This document shows, piece by piece, positions 25,166 through 32,891 of a stretch of 47,399 bases of DNA. Made by a program: the position numbers and the translations under genes. The stretch comes from an uncultured Clostridium sp. Lineage in GTDB: Bacteria > Bacillota > Clostridia > Lachnospirales > Lachnospiraceae. Below the pieces are notes generated by a model. The model searched no databases. It worked only from the letters and a program-made list of their open reading frames with translations, and had not been told where the DNA came from. Each line of letters starts with the position of its first letter. Position 1 is the first letter of the stretch. The stretch covers positions 1 through 47,399 of the forward strand of contig CAMYAO010000016.1 of assembly GCA_947253885.1 (NCBI GenBank), written 5' to 3'.

Positions 25166-26448
25166 AGGACCTCCAATTGCTGATAGTAGTGGTAAATTCG
25201 TTCCTGATTTTCCTGAATAAATTGTTGCGGGGATTTGGAAAATGTTTTCGGTAGTTGTATCTCATTTGAAGTTGGAATATCGGAAAGCTGTTTTGTGATA
25301 TCCGCTGCGGCACGTTTGGAAAAGACCATACTTTCCAGCAGTGAATTACTGGCGAGGCGATTTTTTCCATGGACTCCGTTGCAGGCGGTTTCACCGACGG
25401 CATACAGGCATTTCATAGAAGTTTTCCCCTGATGATCGACTCGGATACCTCCCATAAAATAATGCTGAGCGGGGACGACGGGAATACATTCTTTTGTCAC
25501 ATCGTATCCGTGTTCTTTGCAGTAAGCCACGATATTCGGAAAGTGAAGTTCCAGCTCCTCTCGTGGAATAGGACGTAAATCTTCCCAAACAAAGGGCATG
25601 GAGTCAATTTTCATCTGATGATAGATGGCTTTTGTTACGACGTCTCGCGGAAGCAGTTCATTGACAAAGCGTTCTCCGTCTTTTCCGTAGAGTTTTGCCC
25701 CTTCGCCTCGAACTGATTCAGAAATGAGAAAGGCTCTCTCGTTATTATGATCAGAATAAAGAGTAGTTGGATGGATCTGAATATAATCCATATCGCGTAA
25801 AGCGATTTGATGCTTCAATGCAAGAGAAAAAGCATCTCCGGTCAAATGAGGAAGATTGGTGGAGTGGGGAAACAGACCGCCCAGGCCTCCGGTTGCCAAA
25901 ATAGTAACCTTTGCAAAGATTACATCGCAGTTCTGATCCGGATCAGCGATAACAGCACCGTAACACAGATTATCTTGAACCAATAAATCTATCAAGGGTG
26001 TATATTCCAGCAGTTGTATGTTGGGGCGAGACTGTACCGCTTGAAGCAGTTTTTCCGTAATTTCCTGTCCGGTATTATCCTGATGAAACAGAATCCGTTT
26101 TTTAGAGTGTGCTCCTTCTCTTGTATATAGAAGAGTTCCGTTTTTATCCCGATTAAATCGTACACCGAGAGAAAGGAGAGAGTCTGCCAGATCTTTGGAA
26201 CTGTCAATCATGATCCGGACGGATTCCGGATCATTTTCCCGATGACCGGCATTCAGGGTATCCTCAAAATAACTTGTAAAATCCTGATCGTCTTTTTTTA
26301 CAGCCATACCTCCCTGTGCCAGATAGGAATTATTGCCTCGTAAATCTTTTTTGGTAATGAGTGTGATCTTAACGGCAGAAGGGAAAGAAAGGGCACAGTA
26401 GAGTGCAGCACAGCCGCTTCCTGCAATTAAGACATCTGTATGTATCAT
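25162..26448 (-). CDS. nadB: L-aspartate oxidase
   Basis: The 428-residue flavoprotein has the FAD motif GSGCAALYCAL at its start, GNNSYLAQGG (fumarate reductase/NadB signature), HPTTLYS and the C-terminal GENRLASNSLLE-type motif (here GKNRLASNSLLES). It oxidises aspartate to iminoaspartate, probably using fumarate as acceptor in an anaerobe. The C-terminal helical domain is shorter than in enteric NadB, which is usual in Clostridia. ATG 26448 has AAAAAGGAG. It is the first gene of the minus-strand NAD operon. Confidence 0.95.
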   Translation of the reverse strand: MIHTDVLIAGSGCAALYCALSFPSAVKITLITKKDLRGNNSYLAQGGMAVKKDDQDFTSYFEDTLNAGHRENDPESVRIMIDSSKDLADSLLSLGVRFNRDKNGTLLYTREGAHSKKRILFHQDNTGQEITEKLLQAVQSRPNIQLLEYTPLIDLLVQDNLCYGAVIADPDQNCDVIFAKVTILATGGLGGLFPHSTNLPHLTGDAFSLALKHQIALRDMDYIQIHPTTLYSDHNNERAFLISESVRGEGAKLYGKDGERFVNELLPRDVVTKAIYHQMKIDSMPFVWEDLRPIPREELELHFPNIVAYCKEHGYDVTKECIPVVPAQHYFMGGIRVDHQGKTSMKCLYAVGETACNGVHGKNRLASNSLLESMVFSKRAAADITKQLSDIPTSNEIQLPKTFSKSPQQFIQENQERIYHYYQQLEVL

Positions 26449-26480
26449 ATCAAATGCTCCTTTTTTAATTATCTGTCCTT

Positions 26481-26532
26481 ATTATAAACGCTAAATATAC
26501 ACTTGACAAGACTTATGTCATGACATTAAAAT
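26481..26532. promoter_or_regulatory. Divergent nadB/nadA promoters with a shared NiaR-type operator
   Basis: Toward nadA: TTGACA (26503-26508), 18 bases, TAAAAT (26527-26532). Toward nadB: TTGTCA (26509-26504 on minus), 17 bases, TATAAT (26486-26481, perfect). Both -35 boxes overlap the left arm of the palindrome TGACA-n7-TGTCA (26504-26520), and a second perfect palindrome ATGTCATGACAT follows at 26515-26526. A repressor bound here would block both directions. Assigning it to NiaR rests on gene context and the TGTCA-type half-sites. Confidence 0.8.
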
Positions 26533-26554
26533 ATGAAAAAAGGAGAACGAGCTT

Positions 26555-27475
26555 ATGAAAATAGAAGCATTACAGAAAGAAATTATTCGATTAAAAAAAG
26601 AAACAGATACCTGCATCTTGGCACATGCATATCAGAACCATGAGATTCTGGAAGTGGCAGATTTTGTTGGAGATTCTTACGGACTGAGCATTCAGGCAAG
26701 AAGTGTTTCAAATAAGAATATTCTGATGTCGGGGGTTCGTTTTATGGCAGAGACGGTCAAATTATTATCCCCGGAAAAAAGAGTTATCTTAGCGAATGAA
26801 GCTGCCGGCTGTCCGATGGCGGAACAGGTGGAACCGGAGCTTCTAGAAACGGCAAAACGAAAATATCCGGAGTATACATTTGTCTGTTATATCAATACCA
26901 CCGCGGAATTAAAGGCATTGTGTAATGTATGTGTGACATCTTCCGTGGCGAAAGAAGTGGTGGAAAAGATAGAAAATAACAAGATTTTCTTTCTACCGGA
27001 TGCACAACTTGGAGCATGGATAAGAGATCAGATACCGAATAAGGATTTTTTGATGTGGCATGGAGGCTGTTCCACTCATTTGAGGATTCGAAAAGAGGAT
27101 ATGGAGAGGGCAAGAAACCTGCATCCGAGTGCGGAAATACTGGTACATCCGGAGTGTGCCCCGGAAATTGTTAAAAAAGCGGATTTTGTCGGAAGTACGA
27201 CTGCGATTATGGACTATGCAAGAAAAAGTTCAACGAAGCAGTTTGTGATCGGAACCGAAAACAGCATCGTAAATCATTTGCAGTTGGACTGTCCGGACAA
27301 GTTGTTTTTTCCGTTGTCAAGGGAATGTGTCTGTCACAATATGAGAGTCACTACATTAGGGGATATTTTCCATGCTTTAAAAGGAGAAGGAGGAGAAGAG
27401 ATTGTGATATCAAAAGAAATCGCATTATCCGCAACTGATTGTATAAAAGAGATGATTCGTTTACAGGAGAAATAA
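26555..27475 (+). CDS. nadA: Quinolinate synthase A
   Basis: The 306-residue protein has the family motifs HAYQNHEILEVADFVGDSYG and GVRFMAETVKLLSP, plus three expected 4Fe-4S ligand cysteines in CNVCVTSS, HPECAPE and CVCHNM contexts. It condenses iminoaspartate from NadB with dihydroxyacetone phosphate to quinolinate. It is transcribed away from nadB from the shared promoter region, with AAAAAGGAG before ATG 26555. It stands alone on its strand and is followed by a terminator. Confidence 0.97.
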   Translation: MKIEALQKEIIRLKKETDTCILAHAYQNHEILEVADFVGDSYGLSIQARSVSNKNILMSGVRFMAETVKLLSPEKRVILANEAAGCPMAEQVEPELLETAKRKYPEYTFVCYINTTAELKALCNVCVTSSVAKEVVEKIENNKIFFLPDAQLGAWIRDQIPNKDFLMWHGGCSTHLRIRKEDMERARNLHPSAEILVHPECAPEIVKKADFVGSTTAIMDYARKSSTKQFVIGTENSIVNHLQLDCPDKLFFPLSRECVCHNMRVTTLGDIFHALKGEGGEEIVISKEIALSATDCIKEMIRLQEK

Positions 27476-27521
27476 AAAATGGACTCACAAGTTTGTTAAG
27501 GAACTTGCGAGTCCATTTTAA
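27474..27521. terminator. Bidirectional terminator between nadA and the XRE regulator
   Basis: GGACTCACAAGTT pairs with AACTTGCGAGTCC (one mismatch), with A-rich upstream and T-rich downstream flanks on both strands. It overlaps the last codon of the regulator. Confidence 0.85.
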
Positions 27522-27856
27522 GTTTCTGTTAAAAGGTTCAGTATTTGAATGATTTTTCGTTTTTCTTCATTTGAAAATGAGGAAAAGATTGTTGTTAACT
27601 CCATATCCTGCCTTTTAGGCTCTTTCCGCTCCAAATCATTATTTAAAATCTGATCAAAAGTTAAATGGGACAGTTTGGCATAAGAGGTTAATATATAGAC
27701 CGAGATAGAAACGTGTCCCTGCTCAATATTTCCGATATAACCGGAAGAAACGTGAAATTTTTTTGCAATCTCTTTTTGCGTCATTCCAAAATGGATCCGT
27801 ATTGCCTTCAGTTTTTGTCCAAGTTCATAAAAACCCTTTGTATCTTCTCTACACAT
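27518..27856 (-). CDS. XRE-family transcription regulator (SinR-like)
   Basis: The 112-residue protein has a Cro/C1 HTH at about 12-65 (IRIHFGMTQKEIAKKFHVSS, GYIGNIEQGHVSISVYIL) and a short C-terminal tail. No effector domain is seen. It starts at ATG 27856 behind AAGGAAATAAG. It faces away from dltA, separated by 261 bases, so it might control the dlt operon or unrelated genes; the sequence does not decide. Confidence 0.88.
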   Translation of the reverse strand: MCREDTKGFYELGQKLKAIRIHFGMTQKEIAKKFHVSSGYIGNIEQGHVSISVYILTSYAKLSHLTFDQILNNDLERKEPKRQDMELTTIFSSFSNEEKRKIIQILNLLTET

Positions 27857-27893
27857 ATCTTATTTCCTTAAAAAACTGTTTAATGCTGTTTCA

Positions 27894-27902
27894 ATCATAA
27901 CA
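27894..27902 (-). promoter_or_regulatory. Extended -10 element of the XRE gene
   Basis: TGTTATGAT on the minus strand, 38 bases before the start codon; no good -35. Confidence 0.4.
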
Positions 27903-28081
27903 TGAACCAAGTTAATAGAAAAAGAGTCTATTAATAGGCAAATGATCATATAAAAAGAATTAAATTGACGGCAAAGGCATATAATGCTAAAATTTAAACA
28001 CTATGACCAAATTGAAGTGTAGTTATTTTTATTTTTGTAAAGAAAACTTAAGAAAATCCTAAAATATTCTATGAGAAAAAA

Positions 28082-28090
28082 TGCTAGAAT
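28082..28090 (+). promoter_or_regulatory. Extended -10 element of the dlt operon
   Basis: TGCTAGAAT fits TGnTATAAT with one mismatch and ends 27 bases before the dltA ATG, so the leader is short and no riboswitch fits. The -35 is weak. Confidence 0.5.
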
Positions 28091-28117
28091 AGTACCAGTA
28101 TCATAGAGGGAGGAACT

Positions 28118-29632
28118 ATGAATATATTAAATAACATTAAATCAAAAAGTGAACGGGACGGTTCTCAGTTGGTGTTTTACTCCAGAGAGGGTAAGATGGA
28201 TTATCGGACACTTTGGGACGAGTCGGGACGTTTGGCAGCTTGGATTGAATCCGAGCTTGGAATGAATAAAGATCCAATTGTAGTATATGGTCATAAACAT
28301 CCGAGAATGCTGGTCTGTTTTTTAGCATGCGTTCGTTCGGGACGTGCTTATTGTCCGGTAGATATTTCCATGCCGGCTGATCGCGTTCAGGAGATTGTGG
28401 AAAGAGTAGACAATCCGATCGTGTTGGCGACAAAGGAATTAACAGTAGAAGGAAAGCGGGTAATTTCTCCTGCAGAATTGGAAGAGGCGGTTGCTTTTCC
28501 AGAGGTGATCGAGGACAGCAAGCAGTTGTCAAAAGAAGATACTTTCTATATTATTTTCACCTCCGGTTCTACCGGAAAGCCGAAAGGAGTTCAGATCAGT
28601 CGGGATAATCTGGAAAACTATCTGGAATGGTCCAAAGATCTGGGAGATACCGAGAATGAGAAAGACGGAGGTGTCTTTTTAAATCAGGCTCCGTTTTCAT
28701 TTGATCTGTCGGTTATGGATGTTTATAATTCGCTGGCGACAGGTGCTACTATTTGGGCGGTGGATAAGGAGCTGCAGCAGGATTTGCCACAGATGCTTAC
28801 CTATATAAAAGAAGCACATTTGACACATTGGGTATCTACCCCCTCTTTTGCGGCGATGTGTCTGTCAGAACCGGATTTTACACAGGAGTCACTTCCTGAT
28901 TTGAGTGTATTTCTCTTCTGTGGAGAGACTTTGACAAAAGATACCGGAAGACGACTTTTGGAGCGATTCCCGAAAGCGGCGGTATTGAATACATACGGTC
29001 CTACCGAGTCTACAGTTTGCATGACAGAAGTATTGATCACTTCCGATCATATTGAGGCGGAGAGAGAACTGCCGATCGGTTATGCAAAGCCGGGAACCAC
29101 TGTACTGATCGTAAAAGACGACGGTACGATTGCAGCACCCGGAGAAAGAGGCGAGATTGTGATTTGCGGAAATACGGTCAGCCCGGGCTATTTTAAAGAT
29201 CCGGAGAAGACGAAGGAAGTATTTTATGAGGCGGAATTACAGGGTCGGAAAGTTCCTGCGTACAAAACAGGTGATGCAGGAAGAATGGAAGCGGACGGTT
29301 GTCTGTATTATGACGGTCGTATCGATTTCCAGATTAAATTTCACGGCTATCGAATCGAATTGGGAGATATCGAAGCAAACTTATTAAAAGTGGATGGAGT
29401 AAATGAATCCTGTGTTATACCGAAAAAACAGGATGATAAAATACAGTATCTGGTCGGATTTGTTGTTTGCCCGGATGCGGAGGGCAACTATGCGGATCGT
29501 AAGCGGATTCGTGAAGCATTGGGAGAGATACTTCCGGCTTACATGGTTCCGAAAAAGATTGTATTTTTAGACAGAGTACCTTTAACAAATAATGGAAAAG
29601 CAGATAGAAAAAAATTGGAGAGCATGTTATAA
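28118..29632 (+). CDS. dltA: D-alanine--D-alanyl carrier protein ligase
   Basis: The 504-residue adenylating enzyme has FTSGSTGKPKGVQISRDNL (ATP loop), NTYGPTESTVCMTEV and KTGDAGRMEADGCLYYDGRID, the set of DltA. It activates D-Ala with ATP and loads it on DltC. It is the first gene of dltABCD. ATG 28118 follows GAGGGAGGAAC. Length is normal. D-alanylation of teichoic acids lowers the negative charge of the wall and gives resistance to cationic peptides. Confidence 0.97.
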   Translation: MNILNNIKSKSERDGSQLVFYSREGKMDYRTLWDESGRLAAWIESELGMNKDPIVVYGHKHPRMLVCFLACVRSGRAYCPVDISMPADRVQEIVERVDNPIVLATKELTVEGKRVISPAELEEAVAFPEVIEDSKQLSKEDTFYIIFTSGSTGKPKGVQISRDNLENYLEWSKDLGDTENEKDGGVFLNQAPFSFDLSVMDVYNSLATGATIWAVDKELQQDLPQMLTYIKEAHLTHWVSTPSFAAMCLSEPDFTQESLPDLSVFLFCGETLTKDTGRRLLERFPKAAVLNTYGPTESTVCMTEVLITSDHIEAERELPIGYAKPGTTVLIVKDDGTIAAPGERGEIVICGNTVSPGYFKDPEKTKEVFYEAELQGRKVPAYKTGDAGRMEADGCLYYDGRIDFQIKFHGYRIELGDIEANLLKVDGVNESCVIPKKQDDKIQYLVGFVVCPDAEGNYADRKRIREALGEILPAYMVPKKIVFLDRVPLTNNGKADRKKLESML

Positions 29633-30802
29633 ATGGATTTGTTTACAGATTTTACTTTCTTTATATTAGTGGCGATCACCGTTATTCCTGCAATTCTATT
29701 GGGAGTGATGGAAAAAACGATTAAATATTATGGATTTGCCGTCACCCTGTTATTTGTGGGACTGGCAATAGGAAAAAATCCGAGAGCATTATTGTATTTA
29801 ATATTGTTTGTAGTTTTGCAGTATATTTTAGTGCAGATATTTATCATATTAAATCGAAAGTGGCCGAGAAGAGAATCCCTATACTGGACATTTATTGTAT
29901 TGTCTCTGTTTCCGCTGGGATTAAATAAAATTTTAGGTTTATTCGGAAACAAATATCATATTTTTGCTTTTCTTGGGATTTCTTATATCACCTTTAAAGG
30001 TGTGCAGATGATAATTGAGATTTATGACGGACTGATTACAAAAGTAAAACCGTTTAATTTCTTTTATTTGATGCTTTTTTTCCCGGCAATTACATCCGGT
30101 CCGATCGACAGAAGTCGTCGATTTGATGATGATCTGAATACACGGTATACCAAAGAGGAATACTTGGACTTGGCGGGAACCGGGATTTTTAAAGTATGTC
30201 TTGGATTGATGTACAAAGTGGTTTGCGGAGGCTTGTTTTATCAGGCGATGCTGGCATTGGAGCCACTACACTCAATGCCGAGAGTATGGCTTTACATGTA
30301 TAGCTACGGTTTTTATCTGTTCTTTGATTTTGCCGGTTATACACTGATGGCAGTCGGTGTTGCTTATTTGTTCGGTATCAGATTACCGGGCAATTTCAAC
30401 AAACCGTTTGTCAGTTTGGATATTAAAGAATTCTGGGACAGATGGCACATCACATTGTCTCACTGGTTCAGGGATTTTATTTTTTCTCGCATTGTAATGC
30501 GATTCACTAAGAAAAAATTAATTAAAAATAAACTTACCAAAGCATCGGTTGCATTCATTATCAATATGGGTATTATGGGTGTTTGGCACGGTTTAACAAA
30601 GGACTATATCATGTATGGTCTGTATCATGGTGTTTTATTAGCTTTGACAGAAATATTCCAAAAGAAGTCGAAGTTTTATAAAAAACATAAAAAGGAAAGA
30701 TGGTTTAAAGCAATTGAATGGGTAGTAACATTCCATTTAGTGATGCTTGGCTTCTTGATTTTCTCAGGAAAATTCACGCAGGCTGTATTGAAGTGGTACT
30801 AG
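29633..30802 (+). CDS. dltB: DltB, MBOAT-family D-alanyl transferase of the membrane
   Basis: A 389-residue polytopic protein with the MBOAT motif: FWDRWHITLSHWFRDFIFSR and, further on, the catalytic-His segment GVWHGLTKDYIMYGLYHG. It moves D-Ala from DltC across the membrane to DltD. Its ATG follows the dltA stop with no gap, with TTGGAGAG inside dltA as binding site. Length is that of DltB. Confidence 0.97.
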   Translation: MDLFTDFTFFILVAITVIPAILLGVMEKTIKYYGFAVTLLFVGLAIGKNPRALLYLILFVVLQYILVQIFIILNRKWPRRESLYWTFIVLSLFPLGLNKILGLFGNKYHIFAFLGISYITFKGVQMIIEIYDGLITKVKPFNFFYLMLFFPAITSGPIDRSRRFDDDLNTRYTKEEYLDLAGTGIFKVCLGLMYKVVCGGLFYQAMLALEPLHSMPRVWLYMYSYGFYLFFDFAGYTLMAVGVAYLFGIRLPGNFNKPFVSLDIKEFWDRWHITLSHWFRDFIFSRIVMRFTKKKLIKNKLTKASVAFIINMGIMGVWHGLTKDYIMYGLYHGVLLALTEIFQKKSKFYKKHKKERWFKAIEWVVTFHLVMLGFLIFSGKFTQAVLKWY

Positions 30803-30820
30803 GAAAGAAAGGAAATTACA

Positions 30821-31051
30821 ATGGAAGAAAAAATTTTAGATTTATTAGAGGATATTTGTGGCGATGAAGTAGTAAAAGAAGAATTAGATCTGAATCTGTT
30901 TGAGGAGGGATTATTGGATTCTTTAGATTTTACAGAGCTTCTGATCGGTATTGAAGAGGCCTGTGGTGTGATTATTGCTCCATCGGAGGTAACACGCGAG
31001 GATATGGACACACCAAATAAGATCATTGCTGCAGTAAAAGCAAAGATGTAA
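30821..31051 (+). CDS. dltC: D-alanyl carrier protein
   Basis: A 76-residue acidic carrier protein with LLDSLDF; Ser34 is the 4'-phosphopantetheine site. It shuttles D-Ala from DltA to DltB. ATG 30821 follows AAAGGAAA 18 bases after dltB. This is a separate carrier from the one at 7385, with the normal DSLD context. Confidence 0.97.
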   Translation: MEEKILDLLEDICGDEVVKEELDLNLFEEGLLDSLDFTELLIGIEEACGVIIAPSEVTREDMDTPNKIIAAVKAKM

Positions 31052-31064
31052 TTCGGGAGGAATC

Positions 31065-32231
31065 ATGAAGAAGATAGCGGCTTTCGTTACTGCCTTTATG
31101 ATCACACTTGTGTTGGCGGTTACCATTCATGAAACTATGTCACGGGATGTAACATCCAAAAATGCCAATATCGGATATTGGGTATCGTCCTATAAGGACA
31201 GTTCCTATAATGCGATTTCTCAAAATATAAAACCGGATACAATGTTGGTATTCGGTTCTTCGGAATTTCGGCATGGACAAAAATCATTATATCATCCGAA
31301 AAATTTGTTAGCTGTCAACAATGTAGAGATGATGACGATTGGATTGGCGTACAATCAATCGTTGAACCATGCGGTAACTTTGGGAGCGGTAGCTCCGAGT
31401 ATACAAAAACGCAAGGTTGTTATTTTATTGTCTCCAACCTGGTTTTACAGGGAAGGAGTATTAAAGGATCACTATTCGTTCCGTTACTCCGAAAATGAAT
31501 ATATCAAGTTTATGGAGAATAAAAACATTCCGAAATCTTTAAAAAGAAAAGTGGCAAAGAGAACCAATCAGTTATTGAAGGGTTCAGGTACAAAGCTTAA
31601 TTTTGCAAAGATGGAAGCTCGTGTAAACGGAGCAATCGGAAAAACGAACAGTTTAGAGAAGTTGGCATATAATATTCGAAAAGCGTATATTATGGATCGT
31701 GATATTTTAACTGTAAAAATGGCGATGCTTACAAATCGGGCAGAAACAAGAACACAAGTGAATCCTGAGGCAAAAAAATTAGGATTAAATTGGGATGCAC
31801 TGGTAAAACGTACTCAATCGGAAGTGAAGGGAGAGTATGGAAGCAACCCGTATTATATTCAGAACAGCTATTGGTACAAGTTTAAGAAAGTAGAGAGAAA
31901 AGGGCCGGGTTCTCACAAGAACGACAGTTGGGCGAAATCTCGTGAATACAAGGACTTGAAACTGTTTTTGGAAGTATGTAAGGCGAATAATATCGAAGCT
32001 AAAGTAATCAAGCTCCCGGTAAACGGATATTGGTATGATTTTACAGGGATGACCAAGGCAAAGCGTGCAAAGCTTTCAAAGAACCTTGCAAAACTGACAT
32101 CAAAATACGACTGTGAATATTATGATATGTCGAAATACGATTATACAAAGTACTTTTTTGAGGATGTAGTACATCCGTCAGATGTAGGATGGGTAAGAAT
32201 CAATGAAGAAATTTATAAGTTTTATAAGTAA
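31065..32231 (+). CDS. dltD: DltD, D-alanyl transfer protein
   Basis: The 388-residue protein has an N-terminal membrane anchor (IAAFVTAFMITLVLAVTI) and an extracytoplasmic SGNH-like domain: FGSSEFRHG near 63-71 (nucleophile Ser) and FEDVVHPSDVGW near the end (Asp/His). It completes D-Ala transfer to teichoic acid outside. GGGAGG precedes ATG 31065. Its last 29 bases overlap the small gene described next. Confidence 0.96.
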   Translation: MKKIAAFVTAFMITLVLAVTIHETMSRDVTSKNANIGYWVSSYKDSSYNAISQNIKPDTMLVFGSSEFRHGQKSLYHPKNLLAVNNVEMMTIGLAYNQSLNHAVTLGAVAPSIQKRKVVILLSPTWFYREGVLKDHYSFRYSENEYIKFMENKNIPKSLKRKVAKRTNQLLKGSGTKLNFAKMEARVNGAIGKTNSLEKLAYNIRKAYIMDRDILTVKMAMLTNRAETRTQVNPEAKKLGLNWDALVKRTQSEVKGEYGSNPYYIQNSYWYKFKKVERKGPGSHKNDSWAKSREYKDLKLFLEVCKANNIEAKVIKLPVNGYWYDFTGMTKAKRAKLSKNLAKLTSKYDCEYYDMSKYDYTKYFFEDVVHPSDVGWVRINEEIYKFYK

Positions 32232-32364
32232 ATGTTGGCAATGGATGCAAGGAGAGTATTTGAAATATACCGGTCTGTTTCTGTTGATTATGTTGGCAAC
32301 GTATTTCTTTATTATGTTGTCAGGCATTGCTCAGACTCCAACCTTTACCTATGCAGAGTTTTAA
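32203..32364 (+). CDS. dltX: DltX-like small membrane protein at the end of the dlt operon
   Basis: A 53-residue frame starts within dltD. It begins MKKFISFISKCWQWM, has one membrane helix (about 23-41, TGLFLLIMLATYFFIMLSG), and ends AQTPTFTYAEF. DltX proteins of Bacilli are about 50 residues, have one helix and end in a motif such as TFIYNEF. Size, topology, C-terminal motif and position in the dlt operon all match. DltX is normally encoded before dltA, so the location after dltD is unusual. The binding site (GGGTAAG) is poor, which suggests coupling to dltD translation. Being short, it is easily missed. Identification is from family knowledge and moderately sure. Confidence 0.75.
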   Translation: MKKFISFISKCWQWMQGEYLKYTGLFLLIMLATYFFIMLSGIAQTPTFTYAEF

Positions 32365-32385
32365 AAGAGTATTAAAAAAGGATTT

Positions 32386-32625
32386 ATGATCATCGTACCG
32401 ACCCCCAAAAAGGTTAGAGCCAAATCTAACGATTGGGAGGCCGGTATTTTTATGACAAAGTTTACACCAGAAAGATTAATGTGGGGAGAGTTATATGTTG
32501 TCTTTGCAGTTGGCAAAGCAAAAACTACAGAATTATTATCTGACATAGACAAAATGTTGAGCATGTTCCTTTTATTACACAGTGTGTATATGACGTTCCT
32601 ACCGGATGTATGTTATGAGATCTAA
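32386..32625 (+). CDS. Questionable ORF of 79 codons, maybe part of an IS3-type remnant
   Basis: ATG 32386 follows AAAAAAGGA. The first 22 codons run through the imperfect inverted repeat at 32397-32445, so coding there is doubtful. From the internal ATG 32452 it reads MTKFTPERLMWGELYVVFAV, whose first residues look like the start of IS3-family OrfA proteins. The rest is not recognised. I do not believe it is a normal host gene. Confidence 0.25.
   Translation: MIIVPTPKKVRAKSNDWEAGIFMTKFTPERLMWGELYVVFAVGKAKTTELLSDIDKMLSMFLLLHSVYMTFLPDVCYEI
32397..32445. repeat. Imperfect inverted repeat, possible IS3-type left end or hairpin
   Basis: Left arm ACCGACCCCCAAAAAGG then TTAGA; right arm TCTAACGATTGGGAGGCCGGT, with 16 of about 22 positions matching and 6 bases between. 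A stretch of ATTTTT follows. CCCCCAAAA-TTAGA is reminiscent of ends of some IS3-family elements; alternatively it is the terminator of the dlt operon. Confidence 0.45.
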
Positions 32626-32802
32626 ATATAAAAAATGAATCGGTGTAAGTATATTTTTTTAAGCTAGGAAGATTTATATATCTTTCAAACAAAGTAGTGG
32701 GTGAAGTGTCAGGTATATTGTAAATCAAGTACTATTGGAAAACAGTCAAAGGATATTCGGGTCTTCAAAAGTTTAGTATGATATAGACAAGTAAATAATA
32801 AA

Positions 32803-32842
32803 AAGGGGCTGTGAAAAAACGTAAGTTTTTTCACAGCCCCTT
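32803..32842. terminator. Strong bidirectional terminator
   Basis: AAGGGGCTGTGAAAAAAC pairs perfectly with GTTTTTTCACAGCCCCTT (18 bp) around GTAA. It closes the plus-strand region and the minus-strand metal ATPase operon (stop at 32892). Between 32626 and 32802 I see no gene. Confidence 0.85.
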
Positions 32843-32891
32843 AAAAGTCTAATCTTTTGGGGTGTCACTACATCGGAAATTCTTTCTTTGC

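Noticed and set aside
28118..31051. dlt genes as a nonribosomal peptide system linked to the carrier locus at 7385
   Set aside because: DltA, DltB, DltC and DltD have all family motifs in the standard order; the carrier at 7385 is 20 kb away and has a different attachment context.
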